DNA from: Tubulanus polymorphus
Lineage: Eukaryota > Nemertea > Palaeonemertea > Tubulaniformes > Tubulanidae
Assembly (NCBI RefSeq): GCF_964204645.1
Contig: NC_134025.1
Coordinates: 18,878,001 to 18,942,000 of the forward strand
Direction of reading: 5' to 3'
Length of the DNA: 64,000 nt
Shown here piece after piece: positions 40,502-50,929 of this stretch. The notes below the pieces were generated by a model that saw only the letters and a program-made list of their open reading frames with translations, ran no database searches and was not told the origin of the DNA. The position numbers and the translations under genes are program-made. Within the stretch, counting starts at the first letter, position 1; the number at the start of each line of letters is the position of its first letter.

Positions 40502-40608
40502 CTATCTACCACCACCACCCTTACGATCGGGTGCATATTTCAATGCATTTCCAATGGACTTTAGAACCTCGGACTCAGTGCTGCACACGAAACGCCGCAT
40601 TACACATT
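40502..40608 (-). CDS. Last coding exon of an unrecognised host gene
   Basis: On the minus strand a pyrimidine-rich TATATTTTTCAG acceptor ends at 40609. The exon then reads CVMRRFVCSTESEVLKSIG, continues NALKYAPDRKGGGGR and ends with TAG at 40502-40504; the two first bases complete a split codon. A poly(A) signal follows at suitable distance. The upstream exons would lie at higher coordinates, beyond the retrotransposon inserted in the intron at 40670. I do not recognise the protein. Confidence 0.5.
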
Positions 40609-40669
40609 CTGAAAAATATACCATCTAATTACAAATCGATTTCAGGCAAGTCCTCTACGTAGTATGTCT

Positions 40670-40819
40670 TGTTACAATATGTATATCTAATTGTATTTTG
40701 TCCCGCCAGATGGCGCTTGAGAATTACTTTATAAAATGGTGGTTGCTTAGAATAAACGCGTTCGAATTAATCTCTCTCGTTTTGACTGATTTAATTGATA
40801 TAGAGGACGACACGAAACA
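40670..40819 (+). repeat. 5' LTR of the Ty3/gypsy element
   Basis: Starts TGTTACAATATG and ends CACGAAACA; differs from the 3' LTR at two or three bases. Short for the superfamily. Confidence 0.9.
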
Positions 40820-40864
40820 TGGTGGCAGCGGTGGCCCACAATTAAGTGATCTAACGAGGGCACA

Positions 40865-41279
40865 GTGAATGTTTTGAGTTTTGTTGCTTTACTGAGGATT
40901 ATCAGAGAACAGACAGCATGTCTAACGAAAACGTGTTGCCGCCCGCACCGAGACCCGTTGCCGGAAAATACACCAAAACCGCTTGAAATGGGAGATAATG
41001 TGGCGGAAAATTGGAAGCTATGGAAACAGCAATGGGACATTTACAACATCGTAAGCAATTTACGCGCGCAAAGTGGTGAGTACCGTACCGCTTTATTTCT
41101 GCATTCGGTCGGGACGGAGGCTCTCAAGATTTATAACGGAATGAATTTCGAAAATGCAGGTGACGAGAATGATGTGGATAAGATAATTCAAAAGTTTGAT
41201 GACTTTACGGTCGGCGAGATAAACGTTACGTACGAACGCTACATATTTAATTCGAGGAATAAAAAGGCGGATGAGTCAG
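40865..41279 (+). pseudogene. Gag, 5' part, of the Ty3/gypsy element
   Basis: The likely start is ATGTCTAACGAAAAC at 40919 with a frameshift about 45 bases later. The open frame then has AENWKLWKQQWDIYNI, a typical gag capsid beginning, and runs to ADESV at the BEL/Pao insertion point. Gag resumes after 46586 with VDKYVSDLRTLA. Confidence 0.75.
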
Positions 41280-41491
41280 TGTGATGGAGTGACTATCACC
41301 ACAGAGAGTTGACCAGATCCGAAGGAGTAAAGTCGAAGAGCGTGTTGTATTTTGTGAATCTAAACAGCATCTAACTTTATTACTACAGTATAGGGTTACA
41401 GTATAGTACACATGGCGCGAAACAGCAACTAATCATATAAGAGAGACATCAACGAATCATATAAGAGAACCAACACATGTCGTTCTCGACA
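41280..41491 (-). repeat. 3' LTR of the BEL/Pao element
   Basis: The LTR on the left in plus coordinates. It differs from its partner at CACAGAGAG/CACGGAGAG and CAACTAATC/CAACCAATC. Confidence 0.9.
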
Positions 41492-42025
41492 CTCCGGGGG
41501 CGGCGGTAAGCGCCAAATTTGAAAGTTTACTCCAAGATAACATGTATCGCATTAAATTGAAAGATATTAATAATCACTATACTAAGTAATAGTTTCACGT
41601 ATGAAATTGAATCGCCATAAGGGCTAGAAATAGGGACATTGCGTTGTGTTGAATAAATGAGTACATAAAAAATATTTCATAATAAATGACTATCTATAGA
41701 AAGCAAGTTAACATCGTATCGAATAACATTTAAATTCATCAATCCGCTTTATAGTAATAATAAGTCATTCCCAACACCAAGAGTGATTAAACGATATTTC
41801 AAGTCCTTTCCGGTAAAGAAAAGTTTCGAAGCGAACGCGTTATTTGTTTAAGATCGGAAACGATTAAAGTTCAGAAAACGCGTAAAAACGATAACGTGTT
41901 TGACCTCGCGGCCGACGAAGAATTTAACGTAAACACGCATGCAGAATCACGTGATGTAAACATAGTTGAGTAAAAAGGCAATAATAGCCTACGCATCGGT
42001 TTCATACATATAATCCAGACAGAGT
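41492..42025. other. 3' non-coding part of the BEL/Pao element
   Basis: Between the integrase stop and the LTR. No open frame or motif seen. Confidence 0.6.
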
Positions 42026-45000
42026 TCAGTCTTTTAATAATTTCGTCCAATTTCTAATCTTTCGCTGAGCGTTGGCTGCGGCCAGCCTGGTCGCACGAGT
42101 TTTCGGTTGATTTGTATCCGTAATCGTACCGGTATCCGATGAATCATCGACAGATTTCGTGTTAATTTCCAGCGGATATAATTTCGATACGGGTCGGTTC
42201 GTACGGCCGGTACTTGTTCGAATATCCGCTGATCGCACAAGTCCATCGGCGCTAACGTTTAATTTCTCGACGAGTGCCATACGCCAGTGTATTCGCTTCT
42301 TGTTGTCCTCGTGCACTAAAACAATGTCGCCAGTTTTTATTTTGTTTTCGAGTTTCCCGTTGAGTTTCGCACGTTCTCTGAGCGCTATCAAGTATTCACG
42401 GCTCCAACGTCGTTTGAATGAACTCAAAAGTTCTTGCAACGTTTGATTACGGCGTTGAATATCAGTATACGAAACGTTAAAGTCCTGATCATTTAGATCA
42501 ATGTCCTCATACGGCAACAGAGTTAATTGGCGACCGCATAACAGTTGTGACGGAGATAACGGAAGAGGCTCGTCTTCCGTACTATACACATACGTGAGAG
42601 GTCGATCGTTGATCGTAGCCTCAATTTCACACAAGAGAGTTCGTAATTCATCGTCCGTGACGATGCTTCTACCGAGAATCTTTCTGAGGCATTCTTTCGT
42701 TACGCCTATCATCCTTTCCCAGAATCCCCCGAACCAAGGGGCTCGTTTGGGAATGAATGTCCATCTGATTCGATTGTTCGCCATATATCTCGCGACGATC
42801 GGCGAATTGACGATTTCTTCTATCTCTACGCAAGATTTTAGAAAGTATGACCCGTTGTCACTGATCAGTTCATGCGGTAACGATCTACGCGAAACGAATC
42901 TCCGGAATGCTCGAATAAACGCGGCAGGTGTCATATTAATGACTGATTCGAGATGGACTGCTCGCGTGATGGCGCATGTAAACAGACAAATGTAACGTTA
43001 ATGCCGCATGTCAGACGTGCCTCTGACCCAAATTTCGCCGGAATAATCTACTCCGGTAACAGTAAAGGGCGGAGCATCCGTAACGCGCGAAACTGGAAGT
43101 GGTGGTGGTATAGGTCTACAGTAGGCGGAGCCTCGTACTATAGCGCACGTAACACATTTCCTGAGAACTGATTTTACGACTTGTCTAATTTTCGGTATCC
43201 AGTATCTTTGCCTGATAGCAGTAACAGTCCCGCCGATTCTTAAATGTTTATCCCTCCTGTGGTAAAACAACACGATCAAACGCGTAATATGGTGATCTGG
43301 TAATAATTCATCCCACGAGACATTCGCTTTCCATAATTCTTGGATGAATATTTTTGATTTGATGTGAACCGGCGATAACAGTCCTAACGGATCATAGAGA
43401 CTCGCCACGCTCCTGACGATTTCGCGCTTCGTAATAATTTCTGGTTCGCTATGCTCGATCGCTTGTTTGTATTTAAGCCTGTCCTGATTGACATCCCACA
43501 GGAGTCCTAGGTTGCTGACAACGTCATGTCTGTTCAATAAGTTGTCTTTACTCGCATTATGTCTCAGGTTTTCGTTGTTACTAGTCCACTCACATAGTTT
43601 AAATCCTGCGTCGGACATCATCCGATTCGCGTTATGGTAATAATCGATCGCTGTCGATTCATCTTTCACCGACGTAACGACGTTGTCTACGTATATGCTC
43701 GATTTCATATCGTTAGCTACCGTGCTCTTATCTTTGTCCAAATGTGATTTTATGACGGCATTGAGAATAAACGGCGAGCACGCTGCTCCGAATAATACAG
43801 ATTTAAATTGATACGTAATGAATTTGCTTTCGGGGTCGTTTGGATCGCTTAGCCAGAAAAATTTCGTGAATTTCCGGTCTGGCTCGGCTAGGCCCACTTG
43901 AAGGAAGGCCTTTTCGATGTCGCTACTAAGTCCAACGTCGCATGTACGAAAGTTCATCAAGATCGAACCAAGATCGTTAAGCAGTAGCGGTCCTTTTTCC
44001 AGGCAGTCATTTAAACTCGGAGACTGACGCGTACGGAAGCTACAATCGTAGACGACGCGAATTGGTGTTGTAGCTGAGTCTTTCTTCATCGAGTGGTGCG
44101 GTATATAATGCCCTTCGGATTCGTTTTCCTCGTGGATCGACTCGATGAATCCACGCGCTATTTGATCTTCGATAATTCGATCATAGATTTTTCGGGTATC
44201 GTTATTTAGTTTCCTGACCATCGCTCGCGTTCGGTTGGCTGTGTTCAGTCTATTGGTCGGTAATGGAGGGTGTTCCGGCCTCCACGGTAGCTGCGCAACG
44301 TATTGGTTTCCCGCCTTTTCGATACAATCCGTCGCGTAATTTTCAAACGTAAGTTCTTCGTTTATCGGGTGTTTTATCCCGAGTGTTTCGACTCTCCAAA
44401 AGTTTTCGAGTTGGTCTCGTTCATGAGTATCATCGGTGAGGATAAAGTTCGCGTAGTCACAACGGTCGTGACTCGAGTTTTTTAGCGGACCCGAAAGAAG
44501 ATAACCGAGTTTTGACGCAACCGCTGTGGGGCCGTTGCCCCTGACGACTTTGTCCTCAACTAAGGACCAGTAGTAGTCGGATCCAATTAATAGAGCGATT
44601 TCGAACGATTCACGACCGCTTACAGGGTGCGCCAGTTTCAGACCCGATAGATAATGTAAATTACGTGTATCTTTGATGTGATTACTCATAGGTGTCGTAA
44701 TGTTCGATTTTACGAGTGCGCTTATCGGCACGTCTCCAGTTTCGGTTTTAATGGCTAACTTGACCCGGTCGTATTTCCTTTGTTTAGATTTAGTATCTCC
44801 AAAGATCGAAAGATTCAGTATTTCGCTCGACTCCGGTTTCAAGTTTAATTTCACGGCTGTTTCCTCCGTGATCCATGTTCGGGTCGAGCCTTCATCAAAC
44901 AATATGCTGACGGTCTCGGAGTTTTGATGTTTTTCATCAGTAATTTCAGCAACAGCTGTCTTTAAGACGACTGGCGTCGATACGGTGATTGAGTCTTGTG

Positions 45001-46348
45001 AATTTAGCACGCCGATGTACATTTGCCTGTCATCGCATCGCGGGTTCTGATCGTTATGACCAGCTGATTGTGGTTTTTTGCCGCATAGAGATGTATGGTG
45101 TTTATCTGAACATACGGAACAGCTATAGCGTGACCTGCAATCTCCGGCTTTGTGATTTTTTCTCAAACAATTTCGGCAGAGATTTTCTCTTTTCACTATA
45201 TCCATCCGTTTTTCCAGAGTGTTATAGATCAGACAATCCCTTGATTTGTGGTCTTTCTTGCAGTAGTTACATTGAATTTTATAATTACGGTCTAGACGGC
45301 TTGTTTGATTTCGTTTTCTGTGATGAATTAATAACGACGTGTCTGTGGTTTCGTCTTCTGAATCGCTGATGAGCACACTTTGAATGGCTTGTCCTGCCAG
45401 ACCCGCTTGAATCTCTTTCTGTAACGCTTTCTTCAATTCAGTTAAATTCCATGCTGAATCACCATGGTCGCGTGTGATCTGAGTTTTAATTCCCGATGGG
45501 AGTTTCTCGAATATGACTGGAATCAGGAGATCCCCATAGCTTTCCTCGGTCTTACCGAGAGATTTTAGACCCCTGATATAGCCTTCCAGTTCATCGTAGA
45601 ACTTTTTCATCTGTTGTACATTTTCGCGTGGTTTTGGCAATTCCCACAATGCCTTCATATAAACGTTGATCAATTTATGAGTTTGTCCGTACCTGTTTTT
45701 CAAAAGTTCAATGGCTTCGACGTAGTTGTTATTGGTCAGTGATAAGCCCTCGACGCATCGGGCCGCTTCTCCGCTGAGTTGCGCACGAAGATACTGGAAT
45801 TTTTGGATGTCGTCTAATCCGGTATCGTTGTGGATAGCTGATTCGAATGCATCTATAAAGCCGATCCATTGTAGTAAATCCCCGCTGAATGTCGGTAAAT
45901 GTAAATTAGGTAGATTGACTTGCCTTGATTTGTTGTTAATCGGTTGATGAGTTGTCGTTGTCGTCGGTTTCGTGTCGTTATTGAACGTTTCAATAAAGAA
46001 TCTATACTTTTGTATTTCGATAATCCGTTCGAATGCGAAATCATCTGCTTCTGCGATAGATGATTGTAGATTTTCATCAGGCGTCAACGAGAGAATTGTT
46101 TGATCTAGTTCTTGTATGAGGTTTAGCTTTGTGACCGCTGATGATATGATTGCTACCAGATCTTGAACTTCGGCTAGGCCTACTTCTGTTGATCCGGATT
46201 GTAGGCTCTGGTAGACCTCTTCTGCACGATTGAGGTATTTAGATAACTGCCCTCGGTGGGCCAACCGAGATGCTGTAGGACGCTTCGTTTGGTCCATTTC
46301 GTTTTGACGCTCAGTTTCGTCATACGCATTTTCCGATGTCGTCGACAT
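42026..46348 (-). pseudogene. BEL/Pao Gag-Pol polyprotein, RNase H region deleted
   Basis: Start at the ATG at 46348 (MSTTSENAY), just after the primer-binding site. Order: gag domain with LPTFSGDLLQWIGFIDAFESA, three Cys/His zinc-binding units (CNYCKKDH, CRNCLRKNH, CSVCSDKHH), aspartic protease (ILFDEGSTRTW), RT (RVVYDCSFR, DIEKAFLQVGL, active site YVDN), and the Pao domain (SLYDPLGLLSPVHIKSK). The sequence jumps from SWDELLPDHH straight to the integrase zinc-binding region (KHLRIGGTVTAIRQRYWIP), so RNase H is missing. A TAA at 42998-43000 interrupts the integrase core. The rest, with SDNGSYF and the E in FGGFWERMIG, continues in the same frame to 42026. Confidence 0.85.
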
Positions 46349-46369
46349 AATCCTGGTCACGGCACCAAA

Positions 46370-46581
46370 TGTGATGGAGTGACTATCACCACGGAGAGTT
46401 GACCAGATCCGAAGGAGTAAAGTCGAAGAGCGTGTTGTATTTTGTGAATCTAAACAGCATCTAACTTTATTACTACAGTATAGGGTTACAGTATAGTACA
46501 CATGGCGCGAAACAGCAACCAATCATATAAGAGAGACATCAACGAATCATATAAGAGAACCAACACATGTCGTTCTCGACA
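46370..46581 (-). repeat. 5' LTR of the BEL/Pao element
   Basis: The LTR on the right in plus coordinates. It is followed on the minus strand by the primer-binding site and the gag start. Confidence 0.9.
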
Positions 46582-46586
46582 GTCAG

Positions 46587-48850
46587 TGGATAAGTACGTC
46601 TCAGATTTGAGGACGCTGGCCCGAACGTGCGATTTTAGTGATTTAGCTGACTCGTTGATAAAAGACGCTAGTTGTACTGTTAACAAGGTCAATGGGAGCG
46701 ACCAGACGAAGAAGAATTTTAGTGGCGCCAAAACAACCGCTTCTAGGAATTATCGGTCTCGTAATTCCGGCGGGAGAGGAGACCCAATGAACTGTCGTTA
46801 TTGTGGCGCTCAACACCCACGTGATCGCGCATTTTGCTCAGCGTGGGGAAAGACCTGCAACAACTGCGGATTGAGCAATCATTTCGCGTCTGTGTGTAAA
46901 CAACGTAAGGGGCGAAAGGTCGACAGAATCGAGCAATCAGACGACGACTCGGAGTACGAATCGATACAAAACGTATATTCCGATAAGAACTGTGTAAAAA
47001 ATGACATTTATGCTGAAATGTCAATCGGAGGGCGATCGATCCGTTTTCAAATTGACTCGGGGGGCTTCGGCAAATTTGATTCCGATTAAGTACGTAAAGA
47101 ACATCAAGGAAATTCGGCCTACAACGAAGAAGCTCAAGATGTGGAACAATAGTGTTCTGAACCCCGTTGGTAAAATTAGACTAGCTGTGGTCAACATGCA
47201 TAACAAGAGACGATATTCATTAGAATTTATTGTAGTCAATGAACGATTAACACCCATAATCGGTTCTCAATCTGCACAGTTGATGCAGTTGATAACAGTT
47301 AATAATAATAATAATTTTTTGAGAGTTAATCAAATCGAAAGTCAGTCCCCTGAGGTAAATTCTATTTTATCAGAGTATGAAAATGTTTTTCGGAAAGAAG
47401 TGGGTACACTTCCAGGGGTTGTTCATTTGAACGTAGATCGAAATGCAGTTCCGGCAGTTATGCCTATTAGACGTATACCTCATGCCCTGACGAATAGGGT
47501 AAAATTGAAGATTGAAAGTTTAGTAAACAATGGTGTATTAGCCAGTGTAGACGAACCTACACCGTGGGTAAATTGCCCTGTTATTGCCGAGAAGTCGGGA
47601 GATGTAAGACTGTGTCTAGACCCACAGCAATTAAATAAATATTTAATGAGAGAAAGATACCCCATACCTGTACTGGAAGATATTTTACCTGACATGAAAG
47701 ATGCGAAAGTTTTCAGTAAATTCGATCTTAAGTCGGGGTATTGGCATCTGCGCCTCGACGAAGAATCGAGCTTACTTACTACTTTCAACACTCCATATGG
47801 GAGGTATAGATGGCGCAGGTTGCCATTTGGGCTCAGTGTATCTGGTGAAATATTTCAGAAACATTTAAACCAAGCACTCGAAGGCTTGGAGGGCACCTAC
47901 TGTATCCATGACGATATTATACTTGTAGGAGTAGGGACAACTATTGAACAAGCCATAGCTGATCATAACAAAAAATTAAGGGCTCTTTTGCAAAGATGTA
48001 GAGGAAAACAAATTGCTTTGAACTTGGAAAAATTAGAATTGTTTAAGAAAGGAGTGCCATTTATTGGTCATAAACTAACAGATAACGGCCTAGAGGCGGA
48101 CCAAAGTAAGATTGAAGCTATTTTGAAAATGCCGGCGCCCACTGACGTGGCGGGCATACAGCGTATCAACGGCATGGTAAATTATCTCGCGAAGTTTTTA
48201 CCTAATTTATCAGATGCTTTAGGTCCGCTTAGGAAGTTAACGCGTAAAGATACTGAGTGGTCTTGGGCTCCCGATCAAGAGTCGGCCTTTGCCAAGGTCA
48301 AAGAATTGGTTACGAAAACTCCGGTTTTGGCGTATTATGATCCCAATAAAGAGCTAACATTGCAGTGTGACAGCAGTCAATCTGGTCTGGGCGCGTCCCT
48401 GATGCAGGAAGGACGTCCAATCGCCTATAGTAGCAGAGCATTAACTGACGCTGAAATGCGTTACGCGCAGATCGAAAAAGAAACTCTTGCTATTGTTTAC
48501 GGCTTAGAAAAATTTAATACGTACACATATGGCCGCAAGGTTACAGTTGAAAGTGACCATAAACCTATCGAGGCTATAGTTAAAAAACCTTTGTCGCGCG
48601 CGCCTAAACGTTTGCAGGCTATGTTACTTCGTGTCTATAAATATGATGTCGAGATAAAGTTCACTCCGGGGTCGAAGATGTTCATCGCGGACACCTTGTC
48701 TCGCGCATACCTAGATTCTGGATCGGAGACAGCGGAGTTTGACAGTATCAATATGGTTCGGTATTTGCCAATTAGCGCTGCGCGTTTATCGGAGATTAGA
48801 GATGAAACCGATAAAGATGATACCATGCAGATATTGAAAGAAATTATTTT
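46587..48850 (+). pseudogene. Gag end, protease, RT and RNase H of the Ty3/gypsy element
   Basis: Gag resumes at VDKYVSDLRTLARTC, then jumps from DSLIKD to NKVNG, so a gag stretch appears deleted. Two zinc-binding units follow (CRYCGAQHPRD, CNNCGLSNHF). The protease active site FQIDSG is followed by a frameshift in a run of six G near 47060; the next frame continues ASANLIPIKYV. RT has FSKFDLKSGYWHLRL, LPFGLSVSGEIFQ and IHDD in place of the usual YxDD. RNase H has LQCDSSQSGLGASL and ends near SKMFIADTLSRA. The frame closes at 48852 after a run of six T. Confidence 0.85.
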
Positions 48851-50062
48851 TTGAGAGGGTGGCCAGATGAGAGAAGTTCAGTGCCTACTGAAGTTACTCC
48901 ATATTTCTCATTTAGAGATGAGTTGTCAATTCAGAACGGTATCATTTATCGCGGGGAACGCGCTGTGATTCCCAAGTCGATGTATAACATTATAAAAGAC
49001 AAAATTCACAGTTCACATCTTGGCATCGAATCCTGTTTACGTCGTACCAGAGAATCGGTCTACTGGCCAGGTATGAACGCCCAGATGCGCGAATATATGT
49101 TGTCGTGTAGTTTATGTCGTGAGCATGACCAGGCCCAGTCCAAAGAGCCTATGCTGATCGAGACTCCCCCAGCTAATCGACCGTGGGAGAAGATCGGTGT
49201 CGACTTATTCAATTTGAAAGGGGAAGATTATCTAATAACAGTAGATTATTTCAGCAATTTTTGGGAGGTAGATCGGTTGGTCAAGTCCACTAAATCGACT
49301 CCTGTCATAGCAAAACTTAAAGCTCATTTCGCGCGATATGGCATTCCGGACATTATCATTTCCGATAATGGACCTCAGTTTGCCTCGAAAGAATTCCGTA
49401 AGTTTATGATTGATTGGGACATTCGGCATCGTCCTATAAACCCGTATGACAGTAAGTCTAATGGACAGGCTGAGTCGGCGGTCAAGACCGCGAAAAGACT
49501 TCTTAAAAAAGCATATGAGGCGAAACGAGACCCCTATCTTGCGATACTCGATTTTAGAAACACGCCCACTCAGGGCTTAAATGTCAGTCCGGTCCAAAGG
49601 TTTATGAACAGAAGAACCAGGACTATGATGCCAACGACGGCTAATCTATTACGGCCGAAAATTAGTTTATCAGACGGGTCCGAAAAAAAACGTAAGCAGG
49701 CCGAATATTTCAACCAATCGGCCAAGAACCTTAAACCGTTAGACGAAGGTGATATTGTTCGCATGAAACCATTTCCGGGGCATGGAACAAACTTAAAGGC
49801 GACGGTCACCGAACGCGTCGGGAATCGCTCTTATCTTGTCGAAACTGGCGACAATAAAACGTACAGGCGCGCAAGACATCATCTCAGAAAGACCAACGAA
49901 ACGATCGTTGAACCGGCTGTAGATTCTGATAATACAGTTGAAAACCGGCCTATATCGGAACCGGTAGCTAACGAGACATCCGTTTCAGATAGTCAAAATT
50001 TAAGTCGACCTGAAAGGCAACGTAGACCCCCTACCTATTTAACTGATTACGTGTGTAATTAA
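48851..50062 (+). CDS. Integrase of the Ty3/gypsy element
   Basis: Continues the polyprotein after the frameshift at about 48850. Zinc-binding H2C2 region (HSSHLGIESC, CSLCREH), core D (GVDLFNLKG), D (ISDNGPQF) and E (NGQAESAVK). The C-terminal part has a basic tail and no chromodomain. Ends at TAA 50060-50062. Confidence 0.85.
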   Translation: MRGWPDERSSVPTEVTPYFSFRDELSIQNGIIYRGERAVIPKSMYNIIKDKIHSSHLGIESCLRRTRESVYWPGMNAQMREYMLSCSLCREHDQAQSKEPMLIETPPANRPWEKIGVDLFNLKGEDYLITVDYFSNFWEVDRLVKSTKSTPVIAKLKAHFARYGIPDIIISDNGPQFASKEFRKFMIDWDIRHRPINPYDSKSNGQAESAVKTAKRLLKKAYEAKRDPYLAILDFRNTPTQGLNVSPVQRFMNRRTRTMMPTTANLLRPKISLSDGSEKKRKQAEYFNQSAKNLKPLDEGDIVRMKPFPGHGTNLKATVTERVGNRSYLVETGDNKTYRRARHHLRKTNETIVEPAVDSDNTVENRPISEPVANETSVSDSQNLSRPERQRRPPTYLTDYVCN

Positions 50063-50229
50063 CTCTGAAGAGAAACAGATATTAATCGCAATCTTGTAAT
50101 GTTGTACTGAATCACATATAATATTATGTATCATTTTAATTAGTTTTAGTAATTAGTTAGCTATATACATGTATGCATCTTTTGAAAGTAGTTTTAGGAA
50201 AAGTTTTTTTCTTTTTATAGGAAAAGGGA

Positions 50230-50379
50230 TGTTACAATATGTATATCTAATTGTATTTTGTACCGCCAGATGGCGCTTGAGAATTACTTCATAAAATGGT
50301 GGTTGCTTAGAATAAACGCGTTCGAATTAATCTCTCTCGTTTTGACTGATTTAATTGATATAGAGGACGACACGAAACA
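50230..50379 (+). repeat. 3' LTR of the Ty3/gypsy element
   Basis: Identical to the 5' LTR except for two or three bases (TTGTACCGCC for TTGTCCCGCC and TTCATAAAAT for TTTATAAAAT). The target duplication TGTCT follows directly. Confidence 0.9.
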
Positions 50380-50715
50380 TGTCTCACTAGTTACGAAGTA
50401 GAGAAGGCATATTATCATTGTTTAAAGGAACTAGGTAAAAAAAATATCAACGAAAAATAAAGGGGCAACCCAAAAGGGAAGGCAGGGCCCCGGGTCCGCG
50501 GAAGGAATGGCTCGTAGCCTCTATAGTATAATTGCTCATTACAACAGGCTTTTTGTCCAAAGCGTTATTCAACTCGATCTAAGGCCCAAATTTATGCGAT
50601 CTAGCAACTAAAATATATGAAATTACTTACCTTAGATCAAAATAATGTAGATAATGAGTGACAAACTGAAAAACGGCGTGCGGTTCGACGCAAAAGGTAG
50701 AAAGTTTCTAATGTC
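50380..50715. other. Host DNA between two retrotransposons
   Basis: No gene seen. The last 25 bases before the LINE tail (CAAAAGGTAGAAAGTTTCT at 50691-50709) recur inverted at 56148-56166. Confidence 0.5.
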
Positions 50716-50929
50716 CGATTACGATTACGATTACGATTTATTTACACTCCAACCATTTCCATGGTATATGGAGGAAAACTATTACACATGTACAAATATT
50801 TACAAAACAACACTAAAGTGATTAAAATTTAGAGAATGAAAACGTAACGAAATATATATATACATCAACTATTTACAATACTATATATACTATTATATAC
50901 ATCAACTATTTACAATAATACTATATATA

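Larger units (their letters stand above)
41280..46581 (-). mobile_element. BEL/Pao retrotransposon nested in the Ty3/gypsy gag
   Basis: Two 212-bp LTRs, TGT...ACA, at 41280-41491 and 46370-46581, differing at about two positions. The 5-bp target duplication GTCAG (41275-41279 and 46582-46586) is perfect. On the minus strand the primer-binding site TTGGTGCCGTGACC follows the right-hand LTR. The near-identical LTRs mean a recent insertion, but the body is deleted and has a stop codon. Confidence 0.9.
40670..50379 (+). mobile_element. Ty3/gypsy retrotransposon with nested BEL/Pao insertion
   Basis: Two 150-bp LTRs (40670-40819 and 50230-50379) with a perfect 5-bp target duplication TGTCT (40665-40669 and 50380-50384). 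Primer-binding site TGGTGGCAGCGG starts at 40820. A polypurine tract AGGAAAAGGGA ends at 50229. Domain order is gag, protease, RT, RNase H, integrase. A BEL/Pao element interrupts gag at 41280. Two homopolymer frameshifts and a gag deletion inactivate it. Confidence 0.9.
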
